Source of the DNA: Lactobacillus sp. YT155
GTDB taxonomy: Bacteria; Bacillota; Bacilli; Lactobacillales; Lactobacillaceae
Length of the DNA: 64,000 nucleotides
NCBI RefSeq assembly: GCF_030504545.1
Contig: NZ_JAUKWP010000005.1
Coordinates: forward strand, 1-64,000
Direction of reading: 5' to 3'
Made by a program: the position numbers and the translations under genes. Under the pieces are notes generated by a model. That model was not told the origin of the DNA, did not search any database, and saw only the letters and a list, made by a program, of their open reading frames with translations. Positions 43,218 to 50,785 of the stretch are shown in pieces (within the stretch, counting starts at the first letter, position 1; every line of letters starts with the position of its first letter).

Positions 43218-43825
43218 AATTCATCCAAAAATTCTAACATGAAATCATGTCTGATTTTAGCCAGTCGTTTTCCTTCAGTCGTGTTCATTTGATCTTTTAA
43301 CAACAGTAATTTTTCATAAAAATGATTGATGACTGTTCCCTGTTCTCGATAACTGTCATGATCCATTTCTGTTCGTGGCTTTATTTTAGGGTCATAAATT
43401 TTGCTACCCTTATTTCCACCATAATAGAAGGCTCGACCAATTCCAATTGCCCCGATAGCATCTAAACGATCGGCATCTTGTACAATTTGGCCTTCAATCG
43501 GTAACTCAATATGATTTTCCAAATTCTTTGAATAAGACATGTTATCAATAGTAAAAAATATTTGATCAACTTGATTCTCATTCAGTTTTTGTTTAGTTAA
43601 AAAATCTCGTAAATCTTGACGTGCCAGTTCAACGTCCGCAACTAATTTTTCATCAATTACATCATGCACATTGGCCGCAATTTGAACAATTTCAATATCT
43701 GCAGTCGGTTCTGTCTCCAGAATTTTCTGTGACAATTTCACAACTCGATTAATATGATCAATCGAATGTCCTGATGTATCGTTAGCTAAAATTTCATTTC
43801 GGTATTTAACAATCTGCTTATTCAT
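43199..43825 (-). CDS. HD-domain phosphohydrolase
   Basis: 208 residues from ATG at 43825 after ACGAGGT. The metal-binding set is complete: His in SGHSIDHINRVVKL, HD in ANVHDVID, and Asp in VQDADRLDAIGAIGIGR. This matches the YedJ/YpgQ group of HD proteins, which hydrolyse nucleotides (dNTP/NTP pyrophosphohydrolase activity is reported for YpgQ). Probably cytoplasmic nucleotide housekeeping. Monocistronic. Confidence 0.88.
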   Translation of the reverse strand: MNKQIVKYRNEILANDTSGHSIDHINRVVKLSQKILETEPTADIEIVQIAANVHDVIDEKLVADVELARQDLRDFLTKQKLNENQVDQIFFTIDNMSYSKNLENHIELPIEGQIVQDADRLDAIGAIGIGRAFYYGGNKGSKIYDPKIKPRTEMDHDSYREQGTVINHFYEKLLLLKDQMNTTEGKRLAKIRHDFMLEFLDEFKKETR

Positions 43826-43925
43826 AAATAATGACCTCGTTATTTCATTATATATAATCATTCAAAAAACTACGAGTAATATCTGAATTCTCAAAAAGTA
43901 TACTTGTTTCAATCTTCTAATTACG

Positions 43926-43943
43926 ATAATATCAATATTATCA
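43926..43943. promoter_or_regulatory. Palindrome upstream of the MFS efflux gene
   Basis: Perfect inverted repeat GATAATAT-CA-ATATTATC. TTGTTT lies 17 bases before a TAATAT within it (TTGTTT near 43907), so it may be an operator overlapping a -10 box. AT-richness lowers confidence. Confidence 0.4.
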
Positions 43944-44020
43944 TTTGCGAAAGAGATACGTTCATGCTGTATATAATGAAAGCCGCTATCAATTCAATCA
44001 GATTGAGAAGCGCTTAATCT

Positions 44021-44097
44021 ACTTCTAATTTGAGAAAGACTCTTAAGTTAGAAGTTTCAAGCTGTAATTGTCACATTGTTTTATATCTAACTAGGAG
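44021..44097 (+). promoter_or_regulatory. Structured leader, candidate translational attenuator
   Basis: ACTTCTAATTTGAGA pairs with TCTTAAGTTAGAAGT over about 15 bp (44021-44055). The right arm AGTTAGA (44046-44052) can instead pair exactly with TCTAACT (44086-44092), which abuts the ribosome binding site AGGAG (44093-44097). The two folds exclude each other. A 13-codon frame (MKAAINSIRLRSA, 43977-44018) ends just before the hairpin but lacks a clear ribosome binding site. Confidence 0.5.
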
Positions 44098-44103
44098 TAT
44101 TTT

Positions 44104-45390
44104 ATGAAAAATAACGTTTCATCTTCTCTGCCCAATAATTGGCGGAGAAATTTATATATCTTTTTAAGCGGACAATTTCTGTCCGGAATTACCAGTATGG
44201 TAGTCCAATATTCAATTATTTGGTACTTAACTAAAGTAACTGGTTCAGCAACAATTTTAAGTTTTGCTACATTATTGGGAATGATTCCCATGGTTGTCTT
44301 AAGTCCTTTCGTTGGTCCAATCGTCGACCGTCGAAACAAAAAGTTCTTATTAATTATCACTGATATTATCGTGGCACTATTCGCTTTAATTCTTTCGATT
44401 TCAGGAACAATCTCACCAGAGTTTCCATTATGGCTAGTCTTTGTTTCTTTATTTATTCGTTCTGTAGCACAAACATTTCAAATGCCAATTATTCAATCAA
44501 TCCTTCCTACCATGGTGCCTGAAGCAGAATTGACTAAGGTAAATGGGCAATTAGGAATGATACAATCAGCCAACTATATTATTGCCCCAGCACTAGGAGC
44601 TTTCCTATTTGCCATTGTGCCAATGAACTTGCTAATTCTGTTCGATGTTCTGGGTGCAATTTTCGGGGTAGGTTTATTATTCTTTGTGGTTATTCCTCGT
44701 ATCTCAGCCGAGAATGAGAAAATCCAAATTTGGGCAGATTCAAAATTTGGACTACAAAAATTAGTTGCCAATAAAGGTCTTTGGTATATTACCCTTATTG
44801 GATCTTTTTTCATGTTACTTTTCATGCCTGTTGCCAGCCTATATCCACTAATGACGATGGAATATTTCCAAGGAACTGTCGGACAAGCCGGCTTGATTGA
44901 AGTCGTCTATTCTGTTGGCGCATTGTTAGGAGGACTAGTTATTGGATTATTCGGTAACTGGAAGAATCGTATAATTCCTATCCTAGCATCATTTGTGGTC
45001 GTTGGAGTAACAACCGGTCTTAGTGGCATTTTACCTGGTGACCAAAAAGGTTTCATTTGGTTTGTTGTATTGAATGCAATCGCAGGATTTGCCATGCCAT
45101 ATCTTGAAACTCTATTAATGGCTATGATCCAACAAAGTTACGAACCCAAGTATTTGGGTAGAGTTTTAGGAGTTTTTAATTCCTTAATGAGTGTTACCGG
45201 TCCAGTGGGTTTAATTTTCACAGGTCCAATTGCTGATGGAATTGGCGTTGAAAAAATGTTTATCATCACTGGAATTGGGACTTTTCTTTGTGGAATTGCA
45301 ATTGTCTTAATTCCAAAGGCCAGAGATTACGATCTCTCACTCCAAAAAAAATTGGCAAAGAACAAAATTGAAGTTCCCACCGAAGAATAA
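44104..45390 (+). CDS. MFS efflux transporter, MFS_3/MefA-like
   Basis: 428 residues with 12 membrane segments, short N-terminus (NNWRRNLYIFLSGQFLSGITSMVVQYSIIWYL) and central cytoplasmic loop near 200-215. The pattern is that of the MFS_3 group including macrolide exporter Mef and siderophore exporter EntS. It probably exports a drug or metabolite by proton exchange. RBS CTAGGAG. A 120-base leader with alternative hairpins precedes it, and a terminator follows. Confidence 0.83.
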   Translation: MKNNVSSSLPNNWRRNLYIFLSGQFLSGITSMVVQYSIIWYLTKVTGSATILSFATLLGMIPMVVLSPFVGPIVDRRNKKFLLIITDIIVALFALILSISGTISPEFPLWLVFVSLFIRSVAQTFQMPIIQSILPTMVPEAELTKVNGQLGMIQSANYIIAPALGAFLFAIVPMNLLILFDVLGAIFGVGLLFFVVIPRISAENEKIQIWADSKFGLQKLVANKGLWYITLIGSFFMLLFMPVASLYPLMTMEYFQGTVGQAGLIEVVYSVGALLGGLVIGLFGNWKNRIIPILASFVVVGVTTGLSGILPGDQKGFIWFVVLNAIAGFAMPYLETLLMAMIQQSYEPKYLGRVLGVFNSLMSVTGPVGLIFTGPIADGIGVEKMFIITGIGTFLCGIAIVLIPKARDYDLSLQKKLAKNKIEVPTEE

Positions 45391-45393
45391 TGA

Positions 45394-45522
45394 TTAGCTC
45401 CACAAGGAACTAACAATCGTAATAATAGTAATTAGAACTAATACAACAATTTCTTTTTGTTGTATTTTTTCTTTCAAAAAAATCGCCGAAAAAACCACTC
45501 CGTACAAAGAAGTTATATTCAA
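45394..45522 (-). pseudogene. Remnant of a DMT/EamA-type transporter C-terminus
   Basis: A 42-codon frame reading TTG-start MNITSLYGVVFSAIFLKEKI, then a hydrophobic stretch ending SSLWS. SLYGVVFSAIFLKEK is the typical penultimate segment of EamA/DMT transporters (VFxAIFLxE), so this looks like the last two helices of a lost gene. AAAGGTGAG lies before the TTG. The + strand terminator of the MFS gene overlaps it. It could be expressed as a small membrane peptide, but a relic is more likely. Confidence 0.45.
45441..45471 (+). terminator. Rho-independent terminator after the MFS gene
   Basis: ATACAACAA (45441-45449) pairs with TTGTTGTAT (45457-45465), then TTTTTC. Located 50 bases after the MFS stop codon. 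Confidence 0.8.
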
Positions 45523-45622
45523 AATAGCTCACCTTTCGTCAAGTTCGAGTATCAATTCATAATTTACTTTAAAAATTATTGAGTTATTATTAAATTAAAA
45601 TAAATAATTAGGGGAGCTAATG

Positions 45623-46414
45623 ATGACACCAAATAAAAGGGGAATTTTATTTGTCAGCACTTTTTTTGTTGCACTTTTACTAACTGGATGTGGTTCAAAT
45701 ACCCAAAAAACATCTAAAGCTGAAGTTCAAGGAGCTGTAAAAGTAGCTAAGAACTACAAGCCAAAGAAAGCTACAAAAAAGACCGTTCAAAAAACTTCAT
45801 CATCACCAGTAGCGACGAAACAAGCTACTAATTCAACTGGCAACACTTCAAATAACACTCCACAAACAACACAATCTTCAAATACTTCACAGAAAGTTCT
45901 AGGAGTTCCATACATCAGTCAGGGTTCAACTATGTTATGTGAAGGTTCATCCTTGTTGGAAGCTTTACACTACAAAGGTGTAACTAATCAAGGTATTTAT
46001 CAATTTGTAAATTCAATGCCAATTTCACCTAATAACAATCCATATAATGGATATTCTGGAGAATGGCGCCACAATGTTAATGGTACTTATCAGGGCATGA
46101 TGTCAGGTCCAGTTGTTCAATGGGCTGCAAAAGTTGGTGGCAGAGCTTCGCAAATATCAGGAGCCGCTGCAATTAAAAATTCAATTAATAGCAATAACCC
46201 AGTAGTTGCTTGGATTGTGTACGGCTTCTCAACTCCTCAATTCAAACAAATGCCTTGGGGTCGAGCAGTTTGGAACGGACATGTAATCTGTGTCGATGGC
46301 TATAGACCAGGCGGTTATCATATTGTCGATCCTAACGCTGGAAGTTATTGGATTTCATCAGGAACTTTTGAAAGCTCCAATGGCGTTACTGGAATGGCAG
46401 TTTCAGTTGGATAA
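45623..46414 (+). CDS. Lipoprotein with a C39-like peptidase domain
   Basis: 263 residues. Lipoprotein signal (lipobox LLTGC), then a Lys/Thr/Ser/Asn-rich stalk (about residues 30-92) and a C39-like (Peptidase_C39_2) domain. Catalytic candidates: Cys in TMLCEGSSLLEAL, His in NGHVICVDGY and Asp in IVDPN. Compared with the convergent paralogue, the usual TGCEIxA around the Cys is altered to MLCEGSS. A cell-surface cysteine protease or immunity/lysis-related protein; the true substrate is unknown. Two ATGs lie together; the second is better spaced from AGGGGAG. Confidence 0.82.
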   Translation: MTPNKRGILFVSTFFVALLLTGCGSNTQKTSKAEVQGAVKVAKNYKPKKATKKTVQKTSSSPVATKQATNSTGNTSNNTPQTTQSSNTSQKVLGVPYISQGSTMLCEGSSLLEALHYKGVTNQGIYQFVNSMPISPNNNPYNGYSGEWRHNVNGTYQGMMSGPVVQWAAKVGGRASQISGAAAIKNSINSNNPVVAWIVYGFSTPQFKQMPWGRAVWNGHVICVDGYRPGGYHIVDPNAGSYWISSGTFESSNGVTGMAVSVG

Positions 46415-46443
46415 TAAAAAGACACTCAATGAGTGTCTTTTTT
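46413..46443 (+). terminator. Bidirectional terminator between the C39-like genes
   Basis: AAAAAGACACTC-AAT-GAGTGTCTTTTTT separates the two convergent C39-like genes and overlaps the stop of the minus-strand one. Confidence 0.92.
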
Positions 46444-47089
46444 AGTAGGTCATTGCTCGATAGCCTTGATTAGCGTATTTTTTCCAAAAAACTTCATATG
46501 ACAAATGATCTTGTTCACCTGTATATGGATCGTTAAAAATAAGATTGTCTTTATCATATCCTGTAAGTAGAACACAATGTGCTGGTTGATAGTGATAACT
46601 AATCCAGGCAACCACTGGTTTACCAGCTTTTAGTTTTTGTTTAATTGTCTTGATTGATGACGAACTCAAATCCTGGAAACTCCCAACATATTTCAGAAAA
46701 ACATCTCGCCAAGCCGGTGGATACATCGTATATCCCGTTCCATCAAATGGATTACCCCAGAAACCACTTTCCATATCGCCATTAGGAGCATAAGGAATTA
46801 CTCTTGCTAACTCAGTGTTAGTTATCTTAACTCCCTTGAAATTAAACAGCATTGTGGTAGCAGTAATTTCACAACCAGTAGGCAAGTCAGGAAATTGAGA
46901 TAACTTCTTCACTTTAATTAGAACTTTACTACTTTTGTCACCCACATCTTTTTTCACAATCGGTTGATCATTGTTTGTATAATTTGCCCAGACATTTCTT
47001 GAGTCATCAAACCTCATAGATAAAGCCACAACTAATATTGTCGAGAGCAAAATAAGACACACAAAGAATTGCATATTTCTTTTTCTCAA
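46442..47089 (-). CDS. Membrane-anchored C39-like peptidase-domain protein
   Basis: 215 residues, start TTG with AAGGGG upstream. One N-terminal membrane helix (about 7-24), then a Peptidase_C39_2 domain: LPTGCEITATTMLFNFKG (catalytic Cys), PVVAWISYHYQPAHCVLLTGYD (His) and LIFNDPYTGE (Asp). It is extracytoplasmic. Paralogous domain to the lipoprotein encoded head-on at 45623-46414 (shared NPxxG and PVVAWI...Y blocks). Possible roles: peptidoglycan or protein processing at the surface. Alternative ATG six codons in. Confidence 0.82.
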   Translation of the reverse strand: MRKRNMQFFVCLILLSTILVVALSMRFDDSRNVWANYTNNDQPIVKKDVGDKSSKVLIKVKKLSQFPDLPTGCEITATTMLFNFKGVKITNTELARVIPYAPNGDMESGFWGNPFDGTGYTMYPPAWRDVFLKYVGSFQDLSSSSIKTIKQKLKAGKPVVAWISYHYQPAHCVLLTGYDKDNLIFNDPYTGEQDHLSYEVFWKKYANQGYRAMTY

Positions 47090-47120
47090 AAAGCAGTCCC
47101 CTTTTTTAACTGTTTTTTAA

Positions 47121-47156
47121 TAAAAAAGACCGTAGATTACACAAATAATCCACAGC
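47121..47156 (-). terminator. Terminator after tRNA-Thr(GGU)
   Basis: On the minus strand CTGTGGATTA pairs with TAATCTACGG (G-U pairs included) around TTTGTG, followed by TCTTTTTTATT. Confidence 0.7.
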
Positions 47157-47169
47157 CCCATTGAATCTA

Positions 47170-47242
47170 AGCCATCTATCGGATTTGAACCGACGACCCC
47201 CACCTTACCATGGTGATGCTCTACCTACTGAGCTAAGATGGC
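47170..47242 (-). tRNA. tRNA-Thr (anticodon GGU)
   Basis: Acceptor GCCATCT pairs with AGATGGC, discriminator T. Anticodon stem TCACC/GGTGG with loop ATGGTAA gives GGT (reads ACC/ACU). D-arm GCTCAGTAGGTAGAGC and T-loop GTTCAAATCC intact, no CCA encoded. Second threonine tRNA of this window. Confidence 0.95.
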
Positions 47243-47343
47243 ACATTTACCTTTAATAATATACCAATAGTCTATGAATCTCTCAAGTGCAAATTTACTT
47301 TAGTTATTGGATATTTTATACTCTATATAGCGAGGAAAAAAAT

Positions 47344-47979
47344 ATGTCTCCCAATAAAGAAAATTACTTAAAAGCCGTCTATGAATTGACTCTAGACTTT
47401 CGAAAAGTTACCAATAAAAATATTGCTTCAATTATGAATGTTTCGGCAGCTTCAGTAACTGAGATGCTAGCTTCTTTAGCCAAAGATAACTTAATTGAAC
47501 ATAAACCATATAACGAAATTTCACTTACCAAGTCTGGAAAAAAAATTGCCAAAGAACTTGTTAAGCGTCATCGTATTTGGGAAGTTTTCTTATATGAAAA
47601 ATTGAATTACGAAATCGATACATTACACGAAGCTTCTGATCAATTAGAACACACATCAGATGACGTTTTAAGCGAGCGACTTAACAAGTTCTTGAACTAT
47701 CCAATTCGTTGTCCACATGGCGGATTAATTCCAGGAAACGTTAAAAGACGTTCCGATAATGACACTCCACTAACTGAGTTTCCTGTTGGTGCAATCAAAA
47801 AAATTCATCGAGTCGTTGATAATCATGAATTCTTAACCAAATTCAAGACCACTGGTCTCACGATTGGTGAAGAAATTGAAATTGTCGAAGAAACCGATGA
47901 CTACATCTTAGTAGCCTCCAAAGAAGATGGCAAAGTTAAAATTCCGATAACCGATGCCTCATTTATTTTTCTAGACTAA
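47344..47979 (+). CDS. DtxR-family metalloregulator, MntR-like
   Basis: 211 residues from ATG at 47344 after GAGGAAAA. N-terminal winged helix (NKENYLKAVYELTLDFRKVTNKNIASIMNVSAASVTEML; recognition part NVSAASVTEML), metal-binding/dimerisation domain (KRHRIWEVFLYEKL, CPHGGLIPG) and a C-terminal FeoA/SH3-like domain (about 140-211). Length with the SH3 domain fits lactobacillar MntR/ScaR regulators, which repress Mn(II) uptake genes when manganese is abundant. No metal transporter is in the window, so targets are elsewhere. Confidence 0.9.
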   Translation: MSPNKENYLKAVYELTLDFRKVTNKNIASIMNVSAASVTEMLASLAKDNLIEHKPYNEISLTKSGKKIAKELVKRHRIWEVFLYEKLNYEIDTLHEASDQLEHTSDDVLSERLNKFLNYPIRCPHGGLIPGNVKRRSDNDTPLTEFPVGAIKKIHRVVDNHEFLTKFKTTGLTIGEEIEIVEETDDYILVASKEDGKVKIPITDASFIFLD

Positions 47980-48009
47980 AAAAGAGCAATCATTAGATTG
48001 CTCTTTTTT
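47977..48009 (+). terminator. Bidirectional terminator
   Basis: AAAAAAGAGCAATC-ATTA-GATTGCTCTTTTTT between mntR-like and the convergent DUF975 gene. Confidence 0.92.
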
Positions 48010-48724
48010 GATGGGCTAATAAATCACGATAGTAAATTGCATAAGTTAAGTTCTTATATGGCAATAACCAAAACGATAGTAACCCACAGGTAAAGAAATT
48101 TAAAACATCCCAACCTAAGAAGCTAAACACAAGTATTAAATACTCAATTTTACGATTTCTCAACAAACGATAGCTGCCTGACATTGTCGAAAAAATCCCA
48201 ATCTTTTGGCCACTATCATGGACATCTTTATAAATAAAATACTGTTGTGAAAAAGCAATCATGAAGAAGATTCCTGGGATAAAGTAAAAGTTTAATCCCG
48301 TTTGAACGAAGAAATTAGCAATCGCCCACATTGCAATAACTGGCAAGAAGAAGTCTTTACTGAATACCCGAAAGGCTCCGGTAGTCAGGTTGACCCGCTT
48401 GTTATCTAGTTGCATATTTAAATAATCCAAAGAAGAATATTGGATCCCAACAACTAACATTGCTGAAAATAATTGAAATCCCATTAACAAAATATTTTCT
48501 CGAAGATTGAAGTTCAATAAATTTCCAGAATTCATTAATTTAGTGATTTGTTCAGTAGAATATAAATCACTAATTCTGGATGCTAAATAAAAAGCTCCCG
48601 CATAGTAAAGGATTTTCAACAAAACTGCTGGTAAATTCAATTTTGTTAATTCACTTCTCTTTGCTCTAAGAACTAATCTAGCTTGTTTCTTTATTTCAAA
48701 AACATTTGAAGTTCCTGGTCCCAA
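47993..48724 (-). CDS. DUF975-family membrane protein
   Basis: 243 residues. TTG start with GAGGT six bases upstream. Cytoplasmic N-terminus (VFEIKKQARLVLRAKR) followed by about six membrane segments; the opening ExKxxAR..L and later YFIYKDVHDSGQK, RNRKIEYLIL are typical of DUF975. Function unknown in the family; it belongs to the group of YciC-like integral membrane proteins with possible envelope roles. Monocistronic. Confidence 0.78.
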   Translation of the reverse strand: MGPGTSNVFEIKKQARLVLRAKRSELTKLNLPAVLLKILYYAGAFYLASRISDLYSTEQITKLMNSGNLLNFNLRENILLMGFQLFSAMLVVGIQYSSLDYLNMQLDNKRVNLTTGAFRVFSKDFFLPVIAMWAIANFFVQTGLNFYFIPGIFFMIAFSQQYFIYKDVHDSGQKIGIFSTMSGSYRLLRNRKIEYLILVFSFLGWDVLNFFTCGLLSFWLLPYKNLTYAIYYRDLLAHQKRAI

Positions 48725-48771
48725 TGGCTTACCTCATTATTATTTCTTATGAAACCATACTAACACACCAA

Positions 48772-48796
48772 ATAAAAAAAGCTGAAATTCAGCTTT
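48772..48796 (-). terminator. Terminator of the padR-DUF1700-DUF4097 operon
   Basis: AAAGCTGA-AAT-TCAGCTTT followed on the minus strand by TTTTTATTTGG; the stem overlaps the end of the DUF4097 gene. Confidence 0.8.
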
Positions 48797-49733
48797 AACT
48801 TATTTCAACTTCTCCGCTATTAGTAGTGATTCTTAAAACATCCTTACTATTCGGATTCTTTTCAAATGATTTACTGTACTCGCGGTCATAGTAATCAAGT
48901 TTTGAAGCACTCGAACGACTCTGGTAACTAAAACCAATATTATTTATTTCTTCAATATCAACATCTCCATTAGTTGTTGATATTCTGTTATTTTTCTTCA
49001 AATTTACTCGTTCAAGTTCAACATCACCACTAGTCGTTTTAATGCTGCTATCACTCAACTCAGTTGTTTTAACACTTATGTCACCGTTAGTTGTAGATAG
49101 TTCGCTTACATCAGCAATGGTTGTATTTTCCACTTCAATATCACCGCTGTTGGCAAAAGAATTGAGTTTATTTAATTGCGAGTTTTTGAAGCTAATTTCA
49201 CCATTAGCTGTTTTTAACTCAGTTTGCTGACTAACCTTAACACCTCTAATTTCAAAATCAGAAGTATTTCCATTTAGTCTCATTTCAGAAGCTTCAACAT
49301 CATTTATTTTAACATCTCCATCTTCACTGTTAACTTTAATCACATTGACTTTTTCATCATATGGGATTGTAATTTCAATCTTTGGATCACGGAAAGAAAG
49401 GTTAACTCCGACATTGAATTTTGTTTTTGCATCTTCGTCAATTGTTAAATTTTCTGATTCTTGACTAATTGTAGCAAATTTCTTACCAATAACGTTTTGC
49501 TTAACGCGATATTCATTGCCTTGCTTAATTTCAACATCGGCTCTATTAGTGTTGATATACAAGTTTTTAAATTTTTTAACCGTTTGTTCTTTTCTATGCT
49601 GTCTATTGTCAGCAACTTGAGGGCGACCATTATCAAAACTGATACTTCTAACTCCACCCATCAATGCGCCGCAGACTGTCAAAATCACTCCGACGAATAG
49701 CACAATAGAAGTAATTACGTAATATTTCTTCAT
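48795..49733 (-). CDS. DUF4097 beta-helix protein
   Basis: 312 residues. N-terminal membrane helix or uncleaved signal (about 5-25), linker, then repeated short beta strands with alternating polar/hydrophobic pattern: STTNGDISV, TTSGDVEL, TTNGDVDI, TTNSGEVEIS repeat about every 20 residues (GDxxV/I rungs), building a right-handed beta-helix as in DUF4097 and LiaG-like proteins. The protein faces outside the membrane. It ends the operon after padR and DUF1700. Role in envelope stress is by family context; mechanism unknown. Confidence 0.85.
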   Translation of the reverse strand: MKKYYVITSIVLFVGVILTVCGALMGGVRSISFDNGRPQVADNRQHRKEQTVKKFKNLYINTNRADVEIKQGNEYRVKQNVIGKKFATISQESENLTIDEDAKTKFNVGVNLSFRDPKIEITIPYDEKVNVIKVNSEDGDVKINDVEASEMRLNGNTSDFEIRGVKVSQQTELKTANGEISFKNSQLNKLNSFANSGDIEVENTTIADVSELSTTNGDISVKTTELSDSSIKTTSGDVELERVNLKKNNRISTTNGDVDIEEINNIGFSYQSRSSASKLDYYDREYSKSFEKNPNSKDVLRITTNSGEVEIS

Positions 49734-49735
49734 GA

Positions 49736-50401
49736 TTATTGTCCCTCCTTGGTATTGTAATATTGCTTATCAAAGAATTTGCGACCAATATATTTCACGA
49801 ATTTTACGACTGCCTCTATAAGTGCCTTCATAACGAAGTAAACACCTGGTGCAATCATTAATCCTAGAGTTCCTATTATTAAGCCAGTTCCTAGATAGAA
49901 TAGCCCAACCGGAAGTGAAGAAAACATTGTAAAAATTCCTGTAAATACTGCAACTATTCCTCCGATAACAAATCCAACTATTGTTCCAAGGAAACCAACA
50001 AATAATCCAAAAATTGCGGCAAATATGGCCATTAAAAGCCCAATTAGTCCAATTGCTAATGGAATAGCTGAGGGAATTGCGAAAAGTCCTAGGATAATAA
50101 TCCAAATAACTCGCATCGAGTTGTTACTCGGTTTCTTAGAGTCTTTCTCTTTTTTAGTCACTTTTTCCGTCTTTGTTTCAGACTCTTCATCAAATGAGAT
50201 CGAATAGTCAGCCAAAATTTTTCTTGATAATTGCTTTGGTGTACCCAAGTTCTTTACGATTTCACTTTTAGATTCTGGAGTCGAATCTAAGATATACTCG
50301 GTATAAAATTCGATTATATCTTCTTGTTCGTTTTTACTAAGACTACTAATATACGATTTTAATTCGCTAATATAATCTTCTATAAATTGTTGATTTTCCA
50401 T
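49736..50401 (-). CDS. DUF1700 (HAAS) membrane protein
   Basis: 221 residues. N-terminal HAAS-type helical domain (FIEDYISELKSYISSLSKNEQEDIIEFYTEYI; LxxLxxxExxDIxxxYxE pattern), a charged linker (KTEKVTKKEKDSKK), then three to four membrane helices rich in Gly/Ile/Ala. HAAS proteins are usually adjacent to PadR regulators, as here, and are thought to relay signals. Two bases separate it from each neighbour, so the three genes form one operon. Confidence 0.88.
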   Translation of the reverse strand: MENQQFIEDYISELKSYISSLSKNEQEDIIEFYTEYILDSTPESKSEIVKNLGTPKQLSRKILADYSISFDEESETKTEKVTKKEKDSKKPSNNSMRVIWIIILGLFAIPSAIPLAIGLIGLLMAIFAAIFGLFVGFLGTIVGFVIGGIVAVFTGIFTMFSSLPVGLFYLGTGLIIGTLGLMIAPGVYFVMKALIEAVVKFVKYIGRKFFDKQYYNTKEGQ

Positions 50402-50403
50402 CT

Positions 50404-50709
50404 TTATCCTCCCAGTATTTCATTGGCTGATTTTGAAAAATTCTGCCAGTCCTGTTTTATTTCCTTTAATCTTTCTTCCCCAGAGTCAGTGATCTTATAA
50501 TATCTACGATTACGTCCTTGATATGGTTGGTCATACGTTTCTAAATAACTGTCTTTTTTGAGTCTTCTTAAAACCGGATAAATCGTCGACTCAGAGATAT
50601 CGAATTTTTCTTGAAATCTTTGAGTTAGCGTATATCCATACAAATCTTCTTTAGTTAAGAAAGCCAACATCGATCCATCAAGGACTTCGCTTGGAATTTG
50701 AATTGCCAT
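50404..50709 (-). CDS. PadR-family repressor
   Basis: 101 residues from ATG at 50709 after GGAAAGGAG. Winged helix: MLAFLTKEDLYGYTLTQRFQEKF (start), STIYPVLRRLKKDSYLETYDQPYQGRNRRYYKITDSGEERL (recognition and wing), shown here by segments STIYPVLRRL and RRYYKIT. This is the PadR-s1/LmrR-like short form. It should repress its own operon; AT-rich dyad ATATAGTATTATAT at 50738-50751 upstream may be its site. Confidence 0.93.
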   Translation of the reverse strand: MAIQIPSEVLDGSMLAFLTKEDLYGYTLTQRFQEKFDISESTIYPVLRRLKKDSYLETYDQPYQGRNRRYYKITDSGEERLKEIKQDWQNFSKSANEILGG

Positions 50710-50755
50710 AACTTTCTCCTTTCCAATATTATATTTCATATAGTATTATATAAAT

Positions 50756-50785
50756 AAAAAAAGATGTTTGTCAACATCTTTTTCT
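50756..50785 (-). terminator. Terminator of the phn operon
   Basis: AAAAAGATGTTT-GTC-AACATCTTTTT; on the minus strand seven T follow. Confidence 0.88.
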
